Part shown: piece after piece, positions 6,268 to 13,448 of the stretch | How the letters are laid out: every line of letters starts with the position of its first letter | How positions within the stretch are numbered: position 1 is the stretch's first letter | Source of the DNA: an uncultured Lachnospiraceae bacterium | GTDB taxonomy: Bacteria; Bacillota; Clostridia; Lachnospirales; Lachnospiraceae | Assembly (NCBI GenBank): GCA_910588955.1 | Contig: CAJURQ010000042.1 | Span: 1-25,627 of the forward strand | DNA length: 25,627 nucleotides | Reading direction: 5' to 3' | Made by a program: the position numbers and the translations under genes | Notes under the pieces: generated by a model | What the model was told of the DNA's origin: nothing | What the model saw: only the letters and a program-made list of their open reading frames with translations | Databases searched by the model: none

Positions 6268-7602
6268 CTACCTCAATTCTACCAAAAAATTAGAATTTGC
6301 TTTTGCTATCGACGGACTATGAGATGCCACTATAATTTCTGCATTGGGTGCCAATTCACTTAATAATGGTAATAATTTGCGTTGCCATAGCATATTAAGA
6401 GATATTTCAGGTTCATCAACCATAAATAAATGCCTTCGATTACCTTCAATAACAAATATTGTTAACAGAACCAGAAGATGCCGTTCTCCACTTGATAAGG
6501 CTCCAATTTTATGAGTTTCCTCCGAACCATGGAATTTCACAATAGCCTTTTCCTCCGAAATTTTCAAATATTTTTCCGGACCTATATAATCATTAAAGAT
6601 TTCCTCTAATCTATTTACAGCCTGTATATATTCTGATTCCTTATTCAATTCGTTTGACATATTAACTATAAGTTTTTTTAATAACGGATTTTCACCAGTT
6701 TCAGAAACCATTCCCTGTTCATCAACAGCCCGTAATATTTCGACAATCCGTTCACTAAGTGTATTAGTAGATCCTGCTGTTAATGCCAAAATTAACCTAT
6801 CTTTATTTTTTAATAACAATTTATGATAGTCCACCTCTGAAATATCTATATCATCTAATGAATCGCATGCGTCTGCTAAAGTATCAAATAAAGCCTTTTG
6901 CACCTTATCATTTGTTATCATTTTTGCTTTACGAAACCTTTCAACTAATAATTCCTCAATAACATCCATAGAAACAGAATCTATATTCAAAACTGGTGAA
7001 GATAAATCTAAACTACTTTTTATTCTTCTTCCCATTCTTCTCTTTTGATTCATATTTAAGTTTCGACTTAAATTATGGCAAAACATTACCAAATCACTGC
7101 CCATATCAAATTTATCCCTATATTTTGTTCGCATTATACTATCATAAATCTCCTCTTCGGATATATGCGAATTATTAGCAATCCCTCTATTAACTCCAAA
7201 CAAAATACTTGACATCACCACCAACTCAGATTTTCTGTATTCACTCCAATCATAATACATTGATATCTGCTCAATAGCATTACCTTTTTCATCCTTTATA
7301 TTTTCTGCCTGCTCTTTTTTGTCAACACGAATTTTCTTTTCCCTCCCATTAGATTGAAATTTCATTGACATCCACATTACTTTTTCTTGACTAAGTACAC
7401 TATCATTTTGCGATAAAAACGCATTAATTAATCTTAAAATCGTTGTTTTTCCACACCCGTTTTCCCCATAAATCACAGATATATTATAACAGGAAAAATC
7501 AACTTTCAATATACTATTTAATGAATAATCTCTTTTCACTTCAACCGCCTTTAATTTAATATCCAGCTTGCTTTCTTCCAAATTTGCTAACTCTGTAACC
7601 AT
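6268..7602 (-). CDS. ariA: AAA_15-type ATPase, AriA-like (PARIS)
   Basis: An ABC/SMC-like ATPase of 444 residues. Walker A GENGCGKTT at residues 46-54, ABC signature A-L-S-S-G-E-R-H near residue 380, Walker B L-F-M-V-D-E-P-E just after, and the switch motif V-A-S-H-S near the C terminus; the middle is a long helical insertion. In PARIS, AriA forms a propeller-like ATPase assembly that senses phage inhibitors of restriction and holds AriB. ATG at 7602 is chosen because GGAGG lies 6 bases upstream; an ATG six codons upstream lacks a site. It is the first gene of a two-gene operon. OLD-like or other AAA-TOPRIM defence pairs remain possible. Confidence 0.78.
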   Translation of the reverse strand: MVTELANLEESKLDIKLKAVEVKRDYSLNSILKVDFSCYNISVIYGENGCGKTTILRLINAFLSQNDSVLSQEKVMWMSMKFQSNGREKKIRVDKKEQAENIKDEKGNAIEQISMYYDWSEYRKSELVVMSSILFGVNRGIANNSHISEEEIYDSIMRTKYRDKFDMGSDLVMFCHNLSRNLNMNQKRRMGRRIKSSLDLSSPVLNIDSVSMDVIEELLVERFRKAKMITNDKVQKALFDTLADACDSLDDIDISEVDYHKLLLKNKDRLILALTAGSTNTLSERIVEILRAVDEQGMVSETGENPLLKKLIVNMSNELNKESEYIQAVNRLEEIFNDYIGPEKYLKISEEKAIVKFHGSEETHKIGALSSGERHLLVLLTIFVIEGNRRHLFMVDEPEISLNMLWQRKLLPLLSELAPNAEIIVASHSPSIAKANSNFLVELR

Positions 7603-7625
7603 TTGCCACCTCCATGTCATTCCTA

Positions 7626-7821
7626 TTATTTATTAAAATATACCCGGTCTACTTTATATATACACTGCTTCATATCATCCCCACTCATTAGGGCAATCTC
7701 AGGATTCACTATATCAAAATTGTGCTCATCAAAAATGCTGTCCTATTGTAATATCAATCCTTTTGACACTCTCTTTAATTTTTCCTGCCGTATCTTTTCC
7801 CATCCTAAGACTATAAAACAT
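7626..7821 (-). pseudogene. Frameshifted small ORF upstream of the PARIS-like pair
   Basis: From ATG at 7821 a frame runs 30 codons (including G-K-D-T-A-G-K-I-K-E-S-V-K-R) to a stop at 7729-7731. A second frame, open from about 7734 to a stop at 7626-7628, reads F-D-E-H-N-F-D-I-V-N-P-E-I-A-L-M-S-G-D-D. The total span is 196 bases, that is 65 codons plus one base, so one inserted base near 7735 would turn a protein of about 64 residues into this broken pair. I recognise no family. It might be a relic of a third PARIS-adjacent gene or an unrelated fragment. It is the only content seen in 7603-7885. Confidence 0.4.
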
Positions 7822-7885
7822 TTATCTAGCTATCCATTCTAAATTCTATGCTTCTTTATAACTGCGCTATTTTATTAATCATAAT

Positions 7886-8053
7886 TTATGTCAGCTGCAA
7901 CCCCGTCAGATCCCTCACCACTTCAATCAGCAAATCAGCATCTTCTGCAATTTCTTCAACTGTCTGTTTTCCTCTCGCAACCAAGCGGCGGGCAAACGCC
8001 ATTTTCTCCTCCATAACCCTTATTTCCACTAAATCTTCAAATAACTGGCACAT
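7886..8053 (-). CDS. Detached copy of the Rpn C-terminal tail, antitoxin-like
   Basis: A 55-residue frame from ATG at 8053 that matches residues 226-288 of the Rpn nuclease upstream: about 43 of 55 positions identical by hand alignment, with one 8-residue gap in the K-R-A-E repeat region. The copied unit begins at exactly the Met that has its own Shine-Dalgarno inside rpn (8507) and ends at the matching stop codon. In E. coli Rpn systems a short C-terminal product from an internal start blocks the nuclease. This copy could therefore be a stand-alone antitoxin, or simply a dead tandem duplication; its own ribosome site is weak (AAGG three to five bases before ATG) and a stop lies just upstream in frame. 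Confidence 0.55.
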   Translation of the reverse strand: MCQLFEDLVEIRVMEEKMAFARRLVARGKQTVEEIAEDADLLIEVVRDLTGLQLT

Positions 8054-8319
8054 AATACCTTGGTTTCCCTACCTCTCTTTGAAATTTCTATCCAAATTCG
8101 ATAATTTTGCACAAGCCATTTCCCATACTGTTCCAAATAAAGTTTTGCCTTTTCCAAGGACAAACCAGTCTTTTCCTGCATCTGTTTCAAAATCACTTCA
8201 TCATCAAGTCCATCCTCCTGCCCCAGTTCAACAACCATCTTTGCAGCTCCCATACACATCAATCTTTCGGATTCCGTTTCAATAACACTTCCACCCATTA
8301 TATTCACCAGTTTTTTCAC
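8029..8319 (-). CDS. Hypothetical 90-96-residue protein after rpn
   Basis: This frame begins at GTG 8319, overlapping the rpn stop (8316-8318), or at ATG 8298, and ends inside the duplicated Rpn tail. It contains a helical segment D-D-E-V-I-L-K-Q-M-Q-E-K-T-G-L-S-L-E-K-A-K-L-Y, which looks like a genuine folded helical unit similar in style to Rpn C-terminal regions, while the last 25 residues have no such character. It may be a fragment of another Rpn-type gene caught between the two tail copies. Coupled translation with rpn is possible. Family not recognised. Confidence 0.4.
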   Translation of the reverse strand: MKKLVNIMGGSVIETESERLMCMGAAKMVVELGQEDGLDDEVILKQMQEKTGLSLEKAKLYLEQYGKWLVQNYRIWIEISKRGRETKVLCASYLKI

Positions 8320-8507
8320 GCCAACTGCAAACCAGCCAACTCCCTCACCACCTCAATCGGCAAATCAGCATCCTCCGCAATTTCCTCGACTGTCTGTTTC
8401 CCCCTTGCAATCAATCGACGGGCAAACGCCTTCTTTTCTTCTATTCGTGCTTCCTCTGCTCTCTTCTCTGCTCTTTTTTCCGCTAAATCATCAAACACCT
8501 GACACAT
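8316..8507 (-). CDS. Internal in-frame product of rpn (RpnS-like antitoxin)
   Basis: An in-frame ATG at 8507-8505 within rpn would give a 63-residue protein equal to the C-terminal tail (M-C-Q-V-F-D-D-L to the rpn stop). It is preceded by a perfect AAGGAGGT (8524-8517) with a 9-base spacing, better than the site of the full-length gene. Known Rpn nucleases produce such short C-terminal proteins from internal starts, and these inhibit the toxic full-length nuclease. The segment is charged and helical and ends with a small V-E-E-I-A-E-D-A-D-L helix-turn-helix-like motif. Translation is inferred from the signal and from the separate duplicate of exactly this unit at 7886-8053. Confidence 0.6.
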   Translation of the reverse strand: MCQVFDDLAEKRAEKRAEEARIEEKKAFARRLIARGKQTVEEIAEDADLPIEVVRELAGLQLA

Positions 8508-9182
8508 AATGTCCTGACCTCCTTCCGTCTCCTTGAAATACCTTACCTGTTTTGCCAATGCCGGATAGAACATGTCTACCGAACTCAAACATCTAAAGTC
8601 ATGCATCAGCTTTCCAATCGGATCGCTGTCATCTTTATAACTGCCATTAACATATATGATATGGGAGCCATCGCCAAAATATGCGCCTGTTTCCTTAATC
8701 ACCCTGTCAATATGGTACAGTGAGCACCCGGCTCCCATAACATCGCCTGCCGTTATGAAAATCACATAAGAATCATGGATTTCGTTAAATTCCTGTCCAG
8801 CCTTCAACATTTTTGTATCAATCATGCTGCTATGGAATCTCGCTCTGTGGACATCTGCTCCAGCCGAAGCACGTTGCACTTCAATGTCATAGACCTTATC
8901 TTTCCCGTCTTTTGCGTAAATATCTATCGTAATAGATCGTCCACCCGGCATTGGATTCTTATACTCTCTCTGTGCTACCACTTCCAACACCTTTAAATCA
9001 CTGCGCTGGAGGATAACATTCAGCAATAATTCCGTAGCCTCGATATTTCTATCGAATACTAACGTCATTAGATTATCGTCTAAAAGATTTAATTTTCCTA
9101 TTGCTTCTAATGTTTCCTGCCTCTCTAATTGCTTCTGATTATCCGCTCCCATCATATCACCTGCCTTTTCATTAAGTATCAT
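8316..9182 (-). CDS. rpn: Rpn family recombination-promoting nuclease
   Basis: A 288-residue PD-(D/E)XK nuclease of the Rpn/transposase_31-like family. Active-site residues: D87 in S-I-T-I-D-I-Y and E101-V-Q103 in V-Y-D-I-E-V-Q, followed by the family-typical R-A-R-F-H-S-S-M-I-D and the C-terminal L-A-E-K-R-A-E-K-R-A-E repeats. Rpn proteins cut DNA, are toxic when unrestrained and have been linked to phage defence. ATG at 9182 is chosen because GGGAGG lies about 10 bases upstream; TTG at 9206 would place that site inside the gene. It encodes an internal C-terminal product from 8507 and is followed by a duplicate of that tail. Confidence 0.9.
   Translation of the reverse strand: MILNEKAGDMMGADNQKQLERQETLEAIGKLNLLDDNLMTLVFDRNIEATELLLNVILQRSDLKVLEVVAQREYKNPMPGGRSITIDIYAKDGKDKVYDIEVQRASAGADVHRARFHSSMIDTKMLKAGQEFNEIHDSYVIFITAGDVMGAGCSLYHIDRVIKETGAYFGDGSHIIYVNGSYKDDSDPIGKLMHDFRCLSSVDMFYPALAKQVRYFKETEGGQDIMCQVFDDLAEKRAEKRAEEARIEEKKAFARRLIARGKQTVEEIAEDADLPIEVVRELAGLQLA
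8517..8524 (-). promoter_or_regulatory. Internal Shine-Dalgarno within rpn
   Basis: AAGGAGGT on the minus strand, full complement to the 16S rRNA tail, nine bases before the in-frame ATG at 8507. Part of it encodes the family-typical Glu-Gly-Gly, so protein conservation alone could produce some of the match, but the codons chosen maximise the ribosome site. Confidence 0.65.
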
Positions 9183-9350
9183 ATCATGGATTCCTCCCTT
9201 TTTCAATTACGCTTACCATCTGCATTCCATTTACAGAAAGGCTGAAATATTTTGCTTTCTTCTTTCTGCACTATATAATTCTGGATTTCAGAAATCCATC
9301 GAATCCATGAAAATAGTATTTTCATACCTTCACACTCCCTGCCTAAAATT

Positions 9351-9788
9351 TTACTTATCCCGTCTCCCCTCCATTTCCAGCACATGACGGTACTGCTCTA
9401 ATTCCAATTCCGCTTTCCTGTTTCTCCGCTCTGCCGGACTCTCCTTCTCAAACAGATAAGCGGCTCCGTCCACAATATCAACAACTGTCAGCACCAGTGC
9501 GAGATAGTCATTTTTCAATTCCCGATACCCTTCATCTGACAGTGAAAAATCGCCGGACTGAATCTGTCCGGCGATCTCCTTCATGGTCATCTGCATTTCC
9601 TGTAAAGCATCCACAATCCGCTGTATATTTTCCTTCTTTCCTACTACAGTAATATGAGAATACACACAACTCCTCGTAATAAAATCTTTCTTATAAATGC
9701 CGCTTAATGCGGCTCTCTGCTCTATAACCGCCCTCGCCCACGCACTAGGGCGGAACGCTATCGTTGGTTCCTTATGCTTTCCCGGCAT
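9351..9788 (-). CDS. Ribbon-helix-helix / MobC-like protein (module 2)
   Basis: A 145-residue protein. The N-terminal P-T-I-A-F-R-P-S-A-W, then E-Q-R-A-A-L-S-G-I-Y-K-K-D-F, is the strand plus helix pattern of MobC-type ribbon-helix-helix proteins; the rest is helical and charged, with a basic end. ATG at 9788 is chosen because GAGGAGGGAGG lies upstream; it overlaps the integrase gene by 17 bases, mirroring the junction in module 1. The core pattern (T-I-A-F, L-S-G, K-x-D) is shared with 1392-1727 although the tails differ. A regulatory or relaxosome role is inferred. It is the last gene of the module 2 operon. Confidence 0.68.
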   Translation of the reverse strand: MPGKHKEPTIAFRPSAWARAVIEQRAALSGIYKKDFITRSCVYSHITVVGKKENIQRIVDALQEMQMTMKEIAGQIQSGDFSLSDEGYRELKNDYLALVLTVVDIVDGAAYLFEKESPAERRNRKAELELEQYRHVLEMEGRRDK

Positions 9789-10869
9789 TGTTTTCTCCTC
9801 CCTCCTCATCCCATCCATCTACAAGACCGTTCAACTGATCCGCAAGGTTCCGCGACTGATCCGGGTACAGATGGGAATATGTATCAAGTGTTGTCTGGAT
9901 TTTCTCGTGCCCAAGTCGTTCTGACACAAGTTTTGGCTGTACACCTAACTTTGAAATCAACAGGGAAGCGTGGCTGTGTCTGAGATCATGCAGCCGTATC
10001 TTCTTTACGCCGGACAATTCTGTCCCCCTTTTCATTTCTTTCTCCAAGTACGACTTCGTTATCATAAACAGCCTGTCATCTGCCATCATGCCATAGAGCC
10101 TGCTTACATATTCCTCCAGTTCTGACACCAGAAAATCCGGCAGCGAAATTACTCTTTTACCCTTCGCTGTCTTAGGTTCTGTGATCACATCCCTGCCGTT
10201 AATCCGCTGATAAGACTTCGTGATGGATAACGTCTTTTTCTCCGCATCAAAATCAGCAAGGGAAAGCGCCAGCAGTTCTCCCAAGCGGACTCCCGTCCAA
10301 TACAAAGTCATAAAAGCGTAATAAGAGACCGGCTTGCCTTTAAGGGCATCAATAAAAGTTTCAAACTCTTCCTGTGTCCAGAACTGCATTTCTTCCGCTC
10401 TCCCTTTGCCCATAGAACCCGCCTTTTGGCAAGGATTACTCGGCAAGTCATAATATCTTACAGCATAATTAAACAGGGCGCTAAGCTGGTTATTGATTGT
10501 CTTTAAATAAGTAGGAGAATACCCCTCTTTCATAAGACTGTTCTGCCAGCGGCGTATATCTGCTGTCGAAATTTGCGTTATTTTTTTGTCACCAAAATAG
10601 GGCAGCACCTTCAATTCCATGATATAATCTTTGGTGCGGACAGTGTTTTCCCGCAGGCGCTCCTTCATATCCTCCCTGTACAACTGCCAGAAAGACGAAA
10701 AATCCATATCCAGATTATGAGACTGCTGGTCTATATATTTATTTGCCCACTCGACAGCTTCCTTTTTAGTTCTGAAATTGCGTTTATGTTTTTTGGTATT
10801 TTTTCCTCTGTAATCTTTGTAATAAAACTGGACATCCCACAGACCCTTGTCATTTTTTGAAACGGTCAA
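9772..10869 (-). CDS. int: Tyrosine integrase, Tn916 type (module 2)
   Basis: Tyrosine recombinase of 365 residues with the same three domains as module 1: arm-binding domain (about 1-50), SAM-like domain (about 55-150), catalytic domain. Catalytic residues: R195 in TGVRLGE, K233, H294 and R297 in HDLRHSH, H321 in LGHEK, Y331 in LDTYSH. Start is TTG at 10869 with AGGAAG seven bases upstream; no better start is seen. Shared segments with the first integrase include Y-L-K-T-I, N-Q-L-S-A and N-P-C-x-K-A-G-S-M-G-K. Unlike module 1, it is separated from its xis gene by 63 bases holding a hairpin. Confidence 0.95.
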   Translation of the reverse strand: MTVSKNDKGLWDVQFYYKDYRGKNTKKHKRNFRTKKEAVEWANKYIDQQSHNLDMDFSSFWQLYREDMKERLRENTVRTKDYIMELKVLPYFGDKKITQISTADIRRWQNSLMKEGYSPTYLKTINNQLSALFNYAVRYYDLPSNPCQKAGSMGKGRAEEMQFWTQEEFETFIDALKGKPVSYYAFMTLYWTGVRLGELLALSLADFDAEKKTLSITKSYQRINGRDVITEPKTAKGKRVISLPDFLVSELEEYVSRLYGMMADDRLFMITKSYLEKEMKRGTELSGVKKIRLHDLRHSHASLLISKLGVQPKLVSERLGHEKIQTTLDTYSHLYPDQSRNLADQLNGLVDGWDEEGGENNAGKA

Positions 10870-10892
10870 ATTATCACTTCCTTCCTAAAGCA

Positions 10893-10926
10893 GAATCCCC
10901 AAGAGACATCTATCCCCCGGGGATTC
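10893..10926 (-). other. Hairpin between xis-like and integrase genes of module 2
   Basis: Inverted repeat GAATCCCC (10893-10900) and GGGGATTC (10919-10926) with an 18-base interior, itself containing CCCCCGGGG. There is no T-run. Lying in the mRNA just before the integrase ribosome site, it could lower integrase expression relative to xis. Confidence 0.5.
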
Positions 10927-10932
10927 CTTAAA

Positions 10933-11118
10933 TTATACGGTCATCCCGTAAAGCCGCTCTGCCAGAAACTTCTTGGGGACTTTACCCGCCGTAACAATAT
11001 AGCCTTTTGCCGCCAGCTCCTCGTTGAGTTCCCTAACCACCTTATATGCCTTTGCACGCGATACACCTAAAATTTCCATAACCTCATTTGCCGTGTAATA
11101 GAGACATCCTTGTGCCAC
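10933..11118 (-). CDS. xis: Excisionase-like HTH protein (module 2)
   Basis: A 61-residue paralogue of the module 1 xis-like protein: Y-Y-T-A-N-E-V-M-E-I-L-G-V-S, A-K-A-Y-K-V-V-R-E-L-N, then G-K-V-P-K-K-F-L-A-E. Start is GTG at 11118 with AGGAGGG seven bases upstream. It lies 12 bases after the ATPase gene and 63 bases before the integrase gene. A directionality-factor role is inferred from size, fold and position. Confidence 0.8.
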   Translation of the reverse strand: MAQGCLYYTANEVMEILGVSRAKAYKVVRELNEELAAKGYIVTAGKVPKKFLAERLYGMTV

Positions 11119-11130
11119 AATGTTTCCCTC

Positions 11131-13152
11131 CTATTCTTTATAAAGTGTTTTACTGTTCATAAATGCCTTGCGTAATTTATAGATTTCACTTTCCTCCAGC
11201 TTCTTCCCGTCTCTATCACAGATCAGTTCTACGCCCCGAAGGATTTTCTCTGATTCCGCATCCTCAAATCGTTCCATTAAAAAATCTAAATAAGGATGCT
11301 CTGCATTTAGTTGAACTGTCGGTTTATAGACAACTATACATCTTGTTTCCATTTCTTTTTCTCCCTCATAGTATTTTCCATCCCATTCTTCCTTTACTTC
11401 GCAGCATGGGTATTTAACAGCAGTTCTTCCCCAGTTTCCATCCGTGCGGCGCTGTTTGTAGATAAGCTGCATTTTCTTTAAAAGTCTCGGCAAGTGGCTG
11501 ACTACTTCATCCGCAGAAATACATGTGACTGGATAATCCCTAAGCACCTCCCTTATAGACTCGTTCAAAAGATTTATCAGTTTCTCTTCCCGAATAATCA
11601 GACAAGGTTTTATGTCATATTGATCATGTTGTCCCTGCGTATTCTTTACTAGCGATTCTTCATAGTCGTCGATGAGCAGAATATCATCATCCGATTGCAA
11701 CATAAAATAATCCTGACGATATTTGAATCCGCTGTCCGAATATCTGGAATTAAGTTGAAAACGAGCCTTGCGTATACGGCATGTTCTCAGCAAATTAGAA
11801 ACCGCCTTTTGGATAATCATCTCCTCTCCACCCAGCAGAGCAAACGTATTGCTACACAGTGATTCTATACTTAGTTCTGCCGCTCTTTTAAACCTGCCGA
11901 TAAATTCTTCGGTTAGACCGCCTTCCCGCAAATACCGTTCCAACAAAATACAGACCATCTCAACCATATGTCGATTTTCATTTAACCGTACTGCATTGTT
12001 GATGCCCCCATATCCCCTTTTTTCGTCACGCATTTCATCAATCTTACTTTTTACAAAAGATCGAAAAGCGTCACTTTCAACTTTTGTAAGAAGCCAGCGA
12101 ATGTAGTCGCAACAAACCGTTGTGATCCACAGTGGATTCTGTTGCAAAATACGCAGTGTCTCAGAATTTTTTTCATCCTTCAAGAAGCCGTCTGCATTTA
12201 GATACAGAAGGCGGGCATTCTGAGACTCCTCGGTTTGCATAAACTCGCCCGTAATGAGTGCGCAGACATCAATTAACGGTGGTGTTGGCTGCCCACTAAC
12301 CACATCTGTCAGCCTTCCATTAAATACGCTTCTCAAAATATCGTCGACTTTATTTTTGACACTGTTTTTCCTCTCGCGAACAGTTTCCTGCTTTACATCG
12401 TCGAAGAAAAATACGCATCCAGAAGAATGCCCTAAATTTTCCAAGACATAGTTACGTCTAGCTGTTGCACTCACAGCATTGCAATTCAGATCGCTGTCTG
12501 CAAATACATAAGTCCCCACCGCCTTCGCTAGCTCTGTTTTCCCCGAACCGCTGGCGCCCGCCAACCAGAGGGTTATTTTCATAAATTGCTTTTCTCCAAA
12601 CAATCTGAGATATCCATTTGTAATCGCCATTATGTTTAGCAGAAATAGCGGATAGAAAACTTTTGGATTATGGTTAAGCTCCCGGAAAAGACTTTTGATT
12701 ATTCCTTTCACTTCTTCTGAATCCACCATCGCCTCTGACGGTATGTAGTATCCCTCAATTCCTGAATAGACTCTTTGAGTAAAACCAGCGTCATAGATAC
12801 CGCCATTAGAAAAGACAAACATCCATTCCTCGTTGACTTTTTGTAACCCATTCTGGTCAGTACGATACCTAATGTCCTCGTCTGTAAATCGTATATCTGC
12901 TATCTGCCGGCGAATTTGCTTATATAATTCCGGCTCACCCATGTCACCAAATGGAATATTCCGCAAAAATTTGGTACGGTAAAGGTCTGTTTCCGACACC
13001 CTAACGCAATAATCCACGCCTTCCCGTTGTAATGTGATATTATACTCAGCCATATTATTTCGCACGCACACAGTCTTTTGAATCGTCGCAAATATGCCAT
13101 CGCATACACGAAAACAATTGCTTGTTTTACATTGATTATCCAAGTAATCCAT
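11131..13152 (-). CDS. P-loop ATPase of module 2 (DUF927-like, putative replication)
   Basis: A 673-residue protein whose central ATPase has Walker A G-A-S-G-S-G-K-T at residues 199-206 and a Walker B-like C-V-F-F-F-D-D at 246-252, spaced as in DUF927-type element ATPases. N and C terminal parts have no motif I recognise. Its place at the head of an operon with xis-like, integrase and ribbon-helix-helix genes suggests a helicase for element replication, analogous to the VapE-like protein of module 1. ATG at 13152 is chosen because AAAGGAG lies 6 bases upstream; the earlier in-frame codon at 13182 has no site. Function is inferred. Confidence 0.65.
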   Translation of the reverse strand: MDYLDNQCKTSNCFRVCDGIFATIQKTVCVRNNMAEYNITLQREGVDYCVRVSETDLYRTKFLRNIPFGDMGEPELYKQIRRQIADIRFTDEDIRYRTDQNGLQKVNEEWMFVFSNGGIYDAGFTQRVYSGIEGYYIPSEAMVDSEEVKGIIKSLFRELNHNPKVFYPLFLLNIMAITNGYLRLFGEKQFMKITLWLAGASGSGKTELAKAVGTYVFADSDLNCNAVSATARRNYVLENLGHSSGCVFFFDDVKQETVRERKNSVKNKVDDILRSVFNGRLTDVVSGQPTPPLIDVCALITGEFMQTEESQNARLLYLNADGFLKDEKNSETLRILQQNPLWITTVCCDYIRWLLTKVESDAFRSFVKSKIDEMRDEKRGYGGINNAVRLNENRHMVEMVCILLERYLREGGLTEEFIGRFKRAAELSIESLCSNTFALLGGEEMIIQKAVSNLLRTCRIRKARFQLNSRYSDSGFKYRQDYFMLQSDDDILLIDDYEESLVKNTQGQHDQYDIKPCLIIREEKLINLLNESIREVLRDYPVTCISADEVVSHLPRLLKKMQLIYKQRRTDGNWGRTAVKYPCCEVKEEWDGKYYEGEKEMETRCIVVYKPTVQLNAEHPYLDFLMERFEDAESEKILRGVELICDRDGKKLEESEIYKLRKAFMNSKTLYKE

Positions 13153-13316
13153 ACATCGCTCCTTTCTGCGTACCCATGTCATACCTTACGCATAAACAAA
13201 TTTTAGTTGATAAAGTTTTGTGCCTCTGCTATTTTCATCGAGTGTGCACCCTGTCCGAAAACACCAGCTTTTTTGTTACTTCCATTTGTACTCTCTGCAA
13301 ATTTCCTAATTAAAGG

Positions 13317-13345
13317 ATATAATTTTTAAGCTCTAACTTCACCAA
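13317..13345 (-). promoter_or_regulatory. Candidate promoter of the module 2 operon
   Basis: TTGGTG (13345-13340), 17 bases, TTATAT (13322-13317), about 165 bases upstream of the ATPase start. The leader 13153-13316 shows no gene. Confidence 0.4.
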
Positions 13346-13353
13346 CAAATCTA

Positions 13354-13409
13354 TACGCAAAACAATCATATTTTTTCATAAAAACAACTTTTTTATAAAT
13401 TTTTGCGTA
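13354..13409. repeat. Spaced inverted repeat TACGCAAAA / TTTTGCGTA
   Basis: Perfect 9-base arms at 13354-13362 and 13401-13409 with 38 very AT-rich bases between; a related ACGCATAAACA occurs near 13190. It sits upstream of the module 2 operon promoter and could be a regulator site, an origin-type element or part of an attachment site. Confidence 0.45.
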
Positions 13410-13442
13410 AAAAATCGGAGAAGCTGTTATTCCTTCTCCGAT
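13407..13442 (-). terminator. Intrinsic terminator after the 457-codon gene
   Basis: On the minus strand, ATCGGAGAAG (13442-13433) pairs with CTTCTCCGAT (13423-13414) over a 9-base loop, followed by a run of T (13413-13408). It starts six bases after the stop codon and separates this gene from the module 2 operon. Confidence 0.92.
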
Positions 13443-13448
13443 CATCAT

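Larger units (their letters stand above)
7886..8507 (-). repeat. Direct duplication of the Rpn tail unit
   Basis: Unit copies at 8316-8507 and 7886-8053, separated by 262 bases that hold most of the hypothetical ORF 8029-8319. The repeats could recombine to delete the middle or swap the tails. Similarity fades a few bases upstream of each ATG (shared ATTATG) and right after the stop. Confidence 0.8.

Noticed and set aside
7848..8502. Two similar plus-strand frames (7848-8285 and 8107-8502)
   Set aside because: Their resemblance only reflects the duplicated Rpn tail on the other strand.
9307..9325. AT-rich palindrome with 9-base arms (ATGAAAATA..TATTTTCAT)
   Set aside because: No T-run, no promoter or gene start nearby; likely chance in AT-rich DNA or at most a weak stem.
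9203..9385. 60-codon minus-strand frame between rpn and the module 2 ribbon-helix-helix gene
   Set aside because: It overlaps the end of the better supported gene, has no family pattern, and only a weak site before an internal ATG at 9325.
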